From contig JAHWIS010000127.1 in the NCBI GenBank assembly GCA_019322385.1, positions 1-5,373 on the forward strand: 5,373 bases of DNA, written 5' to 3'. Both the position numbers and the translations under genes were made by a program. Below the pieces are notes generated by a model. That model had not been told where the DNA came from. It ran no database searches and worked only from the letters and a program-made list of their open reading frames with translations. This stretch comes from Candidatus Woesearchaeota archaeon (lineage in GTDB: Archaea > Nanobdellota > Nanobdellia > Woesearchaeales > UBA11576). Shown here piece by piece: positions 1 to 4,867 of the stretch (positions are counted from its first letter, which is position 1; every line of letters starts with the position of its first letter).

Positions 1-871
1 GATCGCAGCAGTTCTCCAAGGAAAACTATTCATGCCTATCGAGCCCTATGCATTCACTGTAGGCCATGACAAGCTGCAGACACACCTGGCATTGCAGCAG
101 CACAACATACCTATGCCTGAGACATACATCTCTTCAAACCCTGCAGCTGCAAAGCAACTGTTAGAACGCCTAAGCTACCCGATCGTCATGAAGTTTCCTT
201 CAGGGACGCAGGGAAAAGGAGTGATGTTTGCAGAGTCATTCAATTCAGCAGCTTCTATGCTTGACGCCCTCTCTGCATTGAACCAGCCAGTCATAATCCA
301 GAGCTATGTTGAGACAGGAGGTTCTGATATCAGGGCAATTGTCGTCGGGGATAAGGTCGTCGCTGCAATGGAGAGGAAAGCAGTGGAAGGTGAGCGAAGG
401 GCGAATATCCATGCAGGCGGGAAAGGATCTCCAGTAAAGCTTGACTACAAGACAAAAGAGCTTGCAGTGAAGACAGCCAATGTCCTGGGAGCAAAGATCT
501 GCGCTGTAGATATACTCAAGGGAAAGAAAGGACCACTCGTAATAGAAGTCAACCTAAGTCCAGGACTGCAGGGCATCACTGAAGCGACAAAGATCGATGT
601 TGCCGACGAGATCGCAAAATACCTCTACGATGCTACAAAGAAAGCAAAGGGAGAGTCAGCGCATATGGACACTCGTTTGATGACTGCTGCCGGCTTGAGC
701 CCTTCTGCACAGACAATAGTCACGAATGTCCAGCTCAACAGGAACAGGATAGTCCTTCCCGAGATAATAACAGGGATATCCGAGCTTAAAAAGGACGATG
801 AGATCCTTGTCAGCTCTGAAAAGAACTGCATTGTTGTTTCTAGATCAAAGTCTGTGAAAAAGAAACCATAA
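1..871 (+). CDS. RimK-family ATP-grasp glutamate ligase (5' end missing) with AbrB-like C-terminal extension
   Basis: The family joins an amino acid, usually glutamate, to a carboxylate through an acyl phosphate; E. coli RimK adds glutamates to ribosomal protein S6. The frame is open to the left edge (ten codons precede the ATG at 32), so 289 residues are visible and about 85-90 N-terminal residues of a normal RimK are missing; the ATG at 32 is internal. Numbered from that ATG: GHDKLQTHLAL (11-21) opens the ATP-grasp region, MKFPSGTQGKGV (53-64) is the nucleotide-binding loop, SDIRAIVVGDKV (98-109) and ERRANIHAGG (121-130) match RimK, and D160 plus VIEVNLSPGLQG (170-181) supply metal ligands. 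Residues 228-271 are an extra part resembling an AbrB hairpin (RIVLPEI, then LKKDDEILV). Related ligases include LysX, MptN and CofF. The sequence resembles RimK most, but the substrate is not shown. It ends 4 bases from the convergent phoU-like gene. Confidence 0.85.
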   Translation, partial: IAAVLQGKLFMPIEPYAFTVGHDKLQTHLALQQHNIPMPETYISSNPAAAKQLLERLSYPIVMKFPSGTQGKGVMFAESFNSAASMLDALSALNQPVIIQSYVETGGSDIRAIVVGDKVVAAMERKAVEGERRANIHAGGKGSPVKLDYKTKELAVKTANVLGAKICAVDILKGKKGPLVIEVNLSPGLQGITEATKIDVADEIAKYLYDATKKAKGESAHMDTRLMTAAGLSPSAQTIVTNVQLNRNRIVLPEIITGISELKKDDEILVSSEKNCIVVSRSKSVKKKP

Positions 872-875
872 GAAT

Positions 876-1832
876 CTACCAATCGTCAAGATCACAGATA
901 TATGTCAATAGTGATTTCGTGTCTGCAATGATTGATTTCAGCTTCTCGAGTATTACAGGGACCCATTCATGATTCCAGCTCTGCCTGTAGAAATCCTTGC
1001 ATTGCTTTATCAGCTTCTTCCTCTGCATCACAAGATTCATTGCCTTGTCAGGGTCCTTCTTGTAGAATGCATCGATCGCATCCATGTAATACTGTTCAAT
1101 CGTAGAGAACAGTTCATAGAATTCGCCATATTCCTGCTTGCTGAAATCCACCCGTTTCATCAGCTTGGCCACTCTTTTCGCCTGGTCGGCGATGCTTTCT
1201 ATCTTGACTGCTGCGACCCACATCGCATGGAGATAGTTCTGTCCTAATCCGCTCTTTTTTGCCACAGCGGGATTCTTGCGCAGATACTTGACTGTCCTGA
1301 ATATAAGATATGATAGGCGGTTCACATCAGAGTCCCTTTCCGCGATATTATCGTATTTGTCCTCGTTGAAAGTATTCTTCGCGTCGATAAGCATCTCCCT
1401 TGTTATCAGGTCCATTTTGTTGATGAGGTTGAGAGGAGATATCTCTTCCATGTTAAGGAAGTCGCGAGTGACTATCTTGCTCGCGTTCTCTTCGACAACC
1501 TCAAGTGCCATGAGGTCGTGTATTATGTTACGGACATCCTTTGCCTTTGATTTCATGTTTTTGGAGACAATGGTTATCTCATTGAAGTTCCGTATGTATT
1601 TTGATATGATGTTGAGCCTTATCTCTTGTCGTGTCATGTTGGTAACATCGACAGTGACCTTTTGGATATCTCTGGTCTTCTTTCTTTCAGCAGGGTATAT
1701 GACAAGCCTGTCGCTTTCTTGATCAACATATATGACATCCCCTTTCTTCAGTTTCTTCTCAACAAGCCATGCCTTCGGTAGTGACACTACATAACTTGAT
1801 TTTCCGAATTCGATTATCTTCCTGTAGTCCAT
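876..1832 (-). CDS. AbrB-PhoU domain regulator (archaeal phosphate-uptake regulator type)
   Basis: A 318-residue protein with an N-terminal SpoVT/AbrB-like DNA-binding hairpin (residues 3-47: YRKIIEFGKSSYVVSLPKAW, then LKKGDVIYV) and an all-helical PhoU-like region (about 95-315). Two E-x3-D metal-binding signatures typical of PhoU are visible: ERDSD (165-169) and ESIAD (212-216). In bacteria PhoU restrains phosphate uptake and Pho signalling; archaeal AbrB-PhoU fusions are usually annotated as phosphate-uptake regulators and would act in the cytoplasm on DNA. A direct role is inferred: no pst transporter gene lies in the window. The frame extends upstream to a GTG at 1862, but the ATG at 1832 is preferred because the AbrB homology begins there and the GTG abuts a TATA-like box. 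A possible AAGGTA Shine-Dalgarno sits 12 bases before the ATG. The gene faces the ATP-grasp gene tail to tail and diverges from the PIN gene. Confidence 0.85.
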   Translation of the reverse strand: MDYRKIIEFGKSSYVVSLPKAWLVEKKLKKGDVIYVDQESDRLVIYPAERKKTRDIQKVTVDVTNMTRQEIRLNIISKYIRNFNEITIVSKNMKSKAKDVRNIIHDLMALEVVEENASKIVTRDFLNMEEISPLNLINKMDLITREMLIDAKNTFNEDKYDNIAERDSDVNRLSYLIFRTVKYLRKNPAVAKKSGLGQNYLHAMWVAAVKIESIADQAKRVAKLMKRVDFSKQEYGEFYELFSTIEQYYMDAIDAFYKKDPDKAMNLVMQRKKLIKQCKDFYRQSWNHEWVPVILEKLKSIIADTKSLLTYICDLDDW

Positions 1833-1862
1833 TTTACAAGCAAATACCTTAACTACCAACAC

Positions 1863-1872
1863 ATATAAAAAA
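1863..1872 (-). promoter_or_regulatory. candidate TATA box for the abrB-phoU gene
   Basis: On the minus strand this reads TTTTTTATAT, with its centre about 35 bases before the ATG at 1832. With the usual archaeal TATA-to-start distance of about 26, the transcript would begin near 1841 with a very short leader. Other AT-rich stretches lie farther upstream (1891-1899 and 1912-1921), so the choice is not certain. The alternative GTG start at 1862 lies directly against this box, which argues against that start. Confidence 0.4.
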
Positions 1873-1957
1873 ACACAAAAACATATCCCCTATATATATC
1901 AAGTAGTTTTACATATATAAAAGTTTTTATATAATTTATAAACCCTATTCTCACAAC

Positions 1958-1966
1958 ATTTTTAAA
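1958..1966 (+). promoter_or_regulatory. candidate TATA box for the PIN gene (leaderless start)
   Basis: ATTTTTAAA is centred about 27 bases before the ATG at 1989. That is the spacing expected if transcription begins at or next to the start codon, giving a leaderless mRNA. This agrees with the absence of a Shine-Dalgarno sequence before this ATG (the preceding bases are GAAGAACACAGCAAC). A second TATA-like stretch at 1924-1942 (TTTTTATATAATTTATAAA) could drive a transcript with a leader of about 25 bases. Confidence 0.4.
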
Positions 1967-1988
1967 CAACCTAGAAGAACACAGCAAC

Positions 1989-2375
1989 ATGAAATATATT
2001 ATCATAGACACCAATTTCCTCTTGATACCCGCACAGTTCAATGTAGATATATTCTCTGAGATAGAGAGGATCATGGAAGAGCCGTATGAGCTCTGCATTG
2101 TTGACAAGACAATAGATGAACTAGACAGCCTGAAAATCAAGGCCTCAGGAAAAGACAAACGCGCTGCAGACCTCGCTCTGCAGCTCATCAAGGCAAAAAA
2201 AGTCAAGCATTTAAAAACAGAAAAGAATTTAAACACTGATAAACTGATTGTAAAACTGGCAAAAAGCCCAGATTACATAGTCGCGACGCAGGATATGGAC
2301 TTAAAGCGAATTTTGAAAGAAAACAACGTTCAAATAATCATTTTAAGGCAGAAAAAGCATTTAAAGCTCGTTTAA
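1989..2375 (+). CDS. PIN-domain nuclease, Fcf1/VapC9-like
   Basis: A 128-residue single-domain PIN protein, the usual family length. PIN domains are metal-dependent RNA endonucleases built around a cluster of acidic residues. All expected positions are present: D7 in IIIDTNF, E44 in TIDELDSL, D84 in NTDKLIV, and D102/D104 in ATQDMDLKR. The Fcf1/Utp23 relatives act in small-subunit rRNA maturation, and archaeal genomes often carry such a PIN gene just before rpoE-spt4, as here. No antitoxin gene lies beside it, so housekeeping RNA processing is more likely than a VapBC toxin role; that conclusion is from context. The start has no Shine-Dalgarno but a well-placed TATA-like box. The 3' half is A-rich, with five TTA leucine codons and three TTTAAA motifs, unlike the CTN-rich neighbours; one of these may serve as a promoter for rpo7. 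Confidence 0.85.
   Translation: MKYIIIDTNFLLIPAQFNVDIFSEIERIMEEPYELCIVDKTIDELDSLKIKASGKDKRAADLALQLIKAKKVKHLKTEKNLNTDKLIVKLAKSPDYIVATQDMDLKRILKENNVQIIILRQKKHLKLV
2351..2366 (+). promoter_or_regulatory. possible internal promoter for the rpo7 cluster
   Basis: Inside the last codons of the PIN gene, an A-rich stretch GAAAAAGC (2351-2358) that could act as a BRE is followed by ATTTAAAG (2359-2366), a TATA-like box. Initiation about 26 bases downstream would fall near 2389 and give rpo7 a leader of about 50 bases. The evidence is motif resemblance in an A/T-rich area only, so transcription of rpo7 purely by read-through from the PIN promoter remains possible. Confidence 0.25.
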
Positions 2376-2377
2376 GA

Positions 2378-2424
2378 GGTTTTTTGTCGAGAGGGGTGCA
2401 ATAAGCGCTTTTTAGACAAAAACC
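2378..2424 (+). repeat. imperfect inverted repeat in the PIN-rpo7 gap
   Basis: GGTTTTTTGTC (2378-2388) can pair with GACAAAAACC (2415-2424), giving a 10-bp stem with one bulged T and a 26-base loop. The loop holds the self-complementary AAGCGCTT (2403-2410). The 3' arm ends directly against the rpo7 Shine-Dalgarno, and AAGAGGT occurs both at 2374-2380 and at 2426-2432. The stem is A/T-rich and not strong. It may be a leader structure, a weak terminator between PIN and rpo7, or chance. Confidence 0.35.
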
Positions 2425-2432
2425 AAAGAGGT
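2425..2432 (+). promoter_or_regulatory. Shine-Dalgarno of rpo7
   Basis: AAAGAGGT lies 6 bases before the ATG at 2439 and supports that start. The homologous Rpo7 N-terminus (MFYRTKLKDHIRVPP) also begins exactly there. Confidence 0.65.
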
Positions 2433-2438
2433 ACTCAC

Positions 2439-3026
2439 ATGTTTTACCGAACAAAACTAAAGGATCATATAAGGGTTCCGCCAAGCCTGTTTGGATTGAC
2501 AGCAGAAGAATCCGTGACAAAGTGCATCAAGAAGAAATATGACGGATACATCTCAAAGGATCTCGGCACTGTCATCGACGTGTCAAAAGTCAGCGACATA
2601 AGGGAAGGCACGATAATCCCTGGCGACGGCGCATCATACTATGACACGACATTCGAGCTTTTGGCATTCAAGCCCGAGATGCAGGAAGTTGTGCTCGGAA
2701 AGATCAGGGACATAGCGGATTTCGGGGCATTCATCCACCTGGGACCTATCGAAGGAATGATACACGTATCGCAGGCAATGGATGATTTTGTATCATTTTC
2801 AAAAGAAAAAGTCTTGTCAGGAAAAGAGTCAAAGCGCACATTGAAAGTAGGCGACAAGTGCAGGGCAAGGATAATAGCTGTCTCGTTTAGGGATGTCACG
2901 AACCCGAAGCTCGGCCTTACCATGAGGCAGGAGTTCCTAGGCAAGCTTGACTGGATCGAGGAAGACAAGGGATCCAAGGAATCCCCGAAAAAGGGAAAGA
3001 AAGCAAAGGAAGAAAAGAAGAAATAG
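2439..3026 (+). CDS. rpo7: DNA-directed RNA polymerase subunit Rpo7 (RpoE', Rpb7 homologue)
   Basis: This 195-residue protein is one half of the polymerase stalk. With Rpo4 it binds emerging RNA, helps open the promoter and affects termination. The N-terminal tip domain spans about 1-80 (start MFYRTKLKDHIRVPPSLFG). An S1/OB RNA-binding domain spans about 81-172, recognised by GKIRDIADFGAFIHLGPIEG (87-106), IHVSQAMDD (108-116), GKESKRTLKVGDKCRARI (128-145) and LGLTMRQEFLGKLDW (158-172). The body matches the usual Rpo7 length of about 180-190. Residues 176-195 form an added Lys/Glu/Ser tail (SPKKGKKAKEEKKK) with no known role. It is the first gene after a 63-base gap, has a clear Shine-Dalgarno, and heads a tight series with spt4 and two ribosomal protein genes, so it is probably co-transcribed with them. 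Rpo4 is not in the window. Confidence 0.95.
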   Translation: MFYRTKLKDHIRVPPSLFGLTAEESVTKCIKKKYDGYISKDLGTVIDVSKVSDIREGTIIPGDGASYYDTTFELLAFKPEMQEVVLGKIRDIADFGAFIHLGPIEGMIHVSQAMDDFVSFSKEKVLSGKESKRTLKVGDKCRARIIAVSFRDVTNPKLGLTMRQEFLGKLDWIEEDKGSKESPKKGKKAKEEKKK

Positions 3027-3041
3027 ACTGAAAATTGAATT

Positions 3042-3048
3042 AAAGGTG
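3042..3048 (+). promoter_or_regulatory. Shine-Dalgarno of spt4
   Basis: AAAGGTG lies 5 bases before the ATG at 3054, in the 27-base rpo7-spt4 gap. It supports independent ribosome loading on spt4 and fixes the start. Confidence 0.6.
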
Positions 3049-3053
3049 TCATA

Positions 3054-3242
3054 ATGGCAAAAAAGAAATGCTGCAAAAGATGCAAGATCTTTGTTGATGG
3101 CAATGAGTGCCCTATCTGCAAAGGCAATAAGTTTTCGACAAATTGGCAGGGACGGGTATTTATAGCTGATGCTGCTAAGTCAGAGATAGCTAAGAAGATA
3201 GGGGTTACGATCAAAGGAGAATACGCACTGAAATGCAGGTGA
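3054..3242 (+). CDS. spt4: Transcription elongation factor Spt4 (RpoE2)
   Basis: A 62-residue zinc protein, the normal size for archaeal Spt4. It binds the NGN domain of Spt5, and the pair clamps RNA polymerase on the template to raise processivity. The zinc site is two CxxC pairs, C7/C10 (CKRC) and C19/C22 (CPIC). W31 and the segment AKSEIAKKIGVTIKGEYALK (41-60) match the conserved C-terminal half that contacts Spt5. An extra Cys at 6 lies beside the first pair. The gene sits 27 bases after rpo7 and only 4 bases before rps24e. In many euryarchaea a GTP-dependent dephospho-CoA kinase gene (DUF359) lies between spt4 and rps24e; none fits here. The Spt5 gene is not in the window. Confidence 0.93.
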   Translation: MAKKKCCKRCKIFVDGNECPICKGNKFSTNWQGRVFIADAAKSEIAKKIGVTIKGEYALKCR

Positions 3243-3243
3243 T
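3237..3243 (+). promoter_or_regulatory. Shine-Dalgarno of rps24e overlapping the spt4 stop
   Basis: AGGTGAT includes the TGA stop of spt4 (3240-3242) and lies 3 bases before the ATG at 3247. It matches part of the archaeal consensus GGAGGTGATCC. The arrangement implies that translation of the two genes is coupled. Confidence 0.65.
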
Positions 3244-3246
3244 TTC

Positions 3247-3642
3247 ATGGATTTGAAGATTCTTAAGGAAAGGGATACGCCTTTGCTGTCCCGTAAGCGG
3301 TTCACATTTGAGGTCAGTTTCAAGGGACCCACACCGACGAGGACGCAGCTGAGGGATGCTATAGCTTCCAATGTCAAGGCAGACAAGGAGCTCACTGTAG
3401 TCAAGCATATTTACACCAGATACGGAGTCGAGAAGGCAAAAGTGATGGCACACGTGTACACAGATAAGAACGATCTTGTAAGATATGAGGAAAAGGGCGT
3501 TCTTGCAAAGCACATGAAGAAAAAGGAAGAGAAGAAAGAGAAAGAAGAGGCAAAGCCAGCGCCTGCAGAAGAGAAAAAAGAGGAAACAAAAGAAGAAGCA
3601 AAGGACGAGACCAAAGCAGAAACTGAAGAAAAAAAAGAATAG
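3247..3642 (+). CDS. rps24e: 30S ribosomal protein S24e with long charged tail
   Basis: Small-subunit ribosomal protein shared by archaea and eukaryotes. The core spans residues 1-90: DTPLLSRKRFTFEVSF (10-25), GPTPTRTQLRDAIA (27-40), KELTVVKHIYTRYGVEKAKV (47-66) and MAHVYTD (67-73) follow the family closely. Archaeal S24e proteins are usually about 100 residues. This one continues for some 40 more (91-131) as a tail of Lys, Glu and Ala with one short PAPAEE break and no expected fold. The coding strand there is almost all purine, including an unbroken 35-base run at 3516-3550. The tail may bind rRNA electrostatically or project from the ribosome; nothing shows which. The gene follows spt4 by 4 bases and precedes rps27ae by 11. 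Confidence 0.93.
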   Translation: MDLKILKERDTPLLSRKRFTFEVSFKGPTPTRTQLRDAIASNVKADKELTVVKHIYTRYGVEKAKVMAHVYTDKNDLVRYEEKGVLAKHMKKKEEKKEKEEAKPAPAEEKKEETKEEAKDETKAETEEKKE

Positions 3643-3650
3643 GATGATCC
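3641..3650 (+). promoter_or_regulatory. Shine-Dalgarno of rps27ae
   Basis: AGGATGATCC overlaps the last two bases of the rps24e stop codon (TAG, 3640-3642) and lies 3 bases before the ATG at 3654. Apart from one extra A it equals the AGGTGATCC portion of the archaeal Shine-Dalgarno consensus. It supports the 3654 start, including the lysine-rich N-terminus. Confidence 0.6.
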
Positions 3651-3653
3651 ACA

Positions 3654-3845
3654 ATGGCTAAGAAGAAAAAAAAGAAAAAGACGAGCTCAAAGAAATACAA
3701 GATGTATGAGGCGTCTGGCTCTGAACTAAAGAGAAAGAACAAGTTCTGCCCCAAGTGCGGCACAGGGGTTTTCATGGCTCAGCACAAGGACCGCATGACC
3801 TGCGGCAAGTGCAGCTATACTGAATTCACAGGCAAGGAGAAATAA
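3654..3845 (+). CDS. rps27ae: 30S ribosomal protein S27ae
   Basis: A 63-residue zinc-ribbon protein of the small subunit. In eukaryotes it is made as a ubiquitin fusion; in archaea it stands alone, as here. The zinc ligands are C32/C35 (CPKC) and C50/C53 (CGKC), within the conserved stretch NKFCPKCGTGVFMAQHKDRM (29-48), which ends with TEFTGKEK. The first 15 residues form an unusually lysine-rich extension with seven lysines in a row (residues 3-9), encoded by purines only, including eight consecutive A at 3666-3673. S27ae closes the cluster. In many archaea kae1 follows, but here the next gene is an unrelated minus-strand gene whose stop is 29 bases away. Confidence 0.94.
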   Translation: MAKKKKKKKTSSKKYKMYEASGSELKRKNKFCPKCGTGVFMAQHKDRMTCGKCSYTEFTGKEK

Positions 3846-3874
3846 AATAATACGTAATTCTCTTCTCGTTCAAA

Positions 3875-4408
3875 TCAACTGAACAGCCCTTTGAACCAGT
3901 CCTTGAATCGTTCCCACCAGCCTTTATGAGAAGGTTCTTTCTTGGTCACGTCGACCACTGATTCAGGTGCTGGTCTAGGCTCCCTGGCAGGTTCTGTAGC
4001 AGTGACAGCAGGTTCCTGCGGGGTCTGCGCCGATTCAGGAGGTGTCTCCTCTACACTCGCAGCAACAGGATGCGCTACTGGAAAGAAATTGAACTGCACA
4101 AGATCCTTCCCCTCTCCAGCCTCCTGCGGCAATACGTCCCGCACTTGGATAGTCGCGCCGTCAGCAAGCTTATCACTCTCATCCTCACTAAGGATCTTTG
4201 TCATCTCTCCATTGACTCTGAACTGCGCTTTAAACTGCGAGTCAAACACCGCGACAAGTTCAATAGTGTAAACATAACCTCCGACATCATATTTGCGTGA
4301 CTCCCCTTCAAAAAGCGTCTGCTCCAGGAAGAATTCTCCTCCAAAAACAGCTTGCGCAAACAATATGACCAGCACCAAAAAACCAAACAGTTTTTTCCAG
4401 AGCCTCAT
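3875..4408 (-). CDS. Secreted beta-rich protein with Pro/Glu linker and amphipathic C-terminus, unknown function
   Basis: Not a family I can name. The 177-residue product begins with a clear Sec signal: positive MRLWKK, a hydrophobic stretch (8-22), and likely cleavage near 20-24 (AQAVFGG). Residues 25-110 alternate polar and hydrophobic residues as in a beta-sandwich (YDVGGYVYTIELVAVF, FKAQFRVNGEMTKIL, GATIQVRDVL, DLVQFNFF). Residues 112-160 form a linker rich in Pro, Glu, Ala and Thr, like those of surface proteins. The last 15 residues (HKGWWERFKDWFKGLFS region) form a Trp/Phe/Lys amphipathic helix that could lie on a membrane or bind a partner. It is the second gene of a two-gene operon: its ATG overlaps the upstream stop (ATGA, 4405-4408), and a strong Shine-Dalgarno lies within the upstream gene. 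An envelope role is inferred from these parts only. Confidence 0.8.
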   Translation of the reverse strand: MRLWKKLFGFLVLVILFAQAVFGGEFFLEQTLFEGESRKYDVGGYVYTIELVAVFDSQFKAQFRVNGEMTKILSEDESDKLADGATIQVRDVLPQEAGEGKDLVQFNFFPVAHPVAASVEETPPESAQTPQEPAVTATEPAREPRPAPESVVDVTKKEPSHKGWWERFKDWFKGLFS

Positions 4409-4863
4409 TCTGATATCTCCCCCTCAGATCCGATAAAAGTAGTGACCTTCCAGTCTATAAGCTTAATACGATAAGTGACAGAAGAGCCAACACCTATGTT
4501 GCTACAGTCCTGGGTTGTCGTGAATAGTACATCACCATAACCATCGCTGATATGGTCAACACTAACCCTATAGAGCCCATTCAGAGAGTCACATGCAAGC
4601 AAAGTTCCGCTCCATTGAACGAAATTCCCTTCATAGTCAATCGAAAAAAGGTGTTTTTTGTCGCTTTCAGAAAGCTCGCTCTCAGGGGTGAACCTGTAAT
4701 GTACTTCATCATATGTTTCTGCAATCAAAACAGATTCAGGTGCAGATTCAGCCTTCTGCTTTGTTAAAAAATATATCGGTATCAATATTATGAACACAAT
4801 GACTAGAATTATCAGTGTAAATTCCAATGGTTTTCGAGTGACATAGCTTTCATGGATTACCAT
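4405..4863 (-). CDS. Membrane-anchored protein with OB-like extracytoplasmic domain, unknown function
   Basis: A 152-residue protein with one transmembrane helix (about 15-33, FTLIILVIVFIILIPIYFL) after a 14-residue N-terminus, then KQK, so the bulk probably lies outside the membrane. After a short spacer, residues 75-148 show a pattern resembling small OB-fold domains of exported proteins: DYEGNFVQWSGTLLAC (76-91), YRVSV (98-102), DVLFTTTQ (111-118), IGVGSSVTYRIKLIDWK (123-139). C91 and C120 are the only cysteines and could form a disulfide outside the cell. No catalytic motif is visible. The start at 4863 is supported by AAAAGAGG 4 bases upstream. It is the first gene of the pair ending at 3875, and a TATA-like box and a dyad lie before it. 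The OB assignment rests on pattern, not alignment. Confidence 0.75.
   Translation of the reverse strand: MVIHESYVTRKPLEFTLIILVIVFIILIPIYFLTKQKAESAPESVLIAETYDEVHYRFTPESELSESDKKHLFSIDYEGNFVQWSGTLLACDSLNGLYRVSVDHISDGYGDVLFTTTQDCSNIGVGSSVTYRIKLIDWKVTTFIGSEGEISE
4417..4425 (-). promoter_or_regulatory. Shine-Dalgarno of the secreted-protein gene
   Basis: On the minus strand this is GAGGGGGAG, 8 bases before the ATG at 4408 and inside the last codons of the upstream gene. Together with the ATGA overlap it indicates coupled translation and firmly supports the start. Confidence 0.7.
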
Positions 4864-4867
4864 GTTG

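Noticed and set aside
32..34. ATG as the true start of the ATP-grasp gene
   Set aside because: The frame stays open to the left edge, the ten preceding codons also resemble RimK, and the N-terminal domain of the family would be absent if translation began here.
1276..1722. Plus-strand open frame of 148 codons antisense to the phoU-like gene
   Set aside because: It lies wholly within a well-supported gene on the other strand, and its Ser/Leu/Ile-rich product has no recognisable motif.
1833..1862. GTG at 1862 as the start of the AbrB-PhoU gene
   Set aside because: It adds ten residues without homology, abuts the likely TATA box and has no Shine-Dalgarno. The ATG at 1832 begins exactly at the AbrB homology.
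1860..1945. AT-rich repeats as a possible CRISPR leader or replication origin
   Set aside because: There are no repeat-spacer units, no origin-like repeated boxes and no cdc6/orc1 gene; TATA-type promoter sequence explains the composition.
1853..2236. Minus-strand open frame across the divergent promoter and the PIN gene
   Set aside because: It is opposite a PIN gene with all catalytic acids and continues through an AT-rich promoter region, with no motif of its own.
1989..2375. PIN gene as the toxin of a VapBC pair
   Set aside because: No antitoxin-sized gene lies on the same strand beside it, and the position before rpo7-spt4 fits the conserved housekeeping PIN gene.
2639..3214. Minus-strand open frame of 191 codons antisense to rpo7 and spt4
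   Set aside because: It covers two certain conserved genes in the opposite direction, and the Phe/Ser-rich product is a by-product of the purine-rich coding strand.
3211..3775. Minus-strand open frames rich in Phe, Leu and Ser opposite rps24e and rps27ae, looking like membrane proteins
   Set aside because: The hydrophobic runs are only the complement of Lys/Glu codons (TTT and CTT from AAA and AAG).
3942..4271. Plus-strand Ser/Thr/Gly-rich open frame opposite the secreted-protein gene
   Set aside because: The opposite strand has a signal peptide, a strong Shine-Dalgarno and a coupled upstream gene; this frame has none of these.
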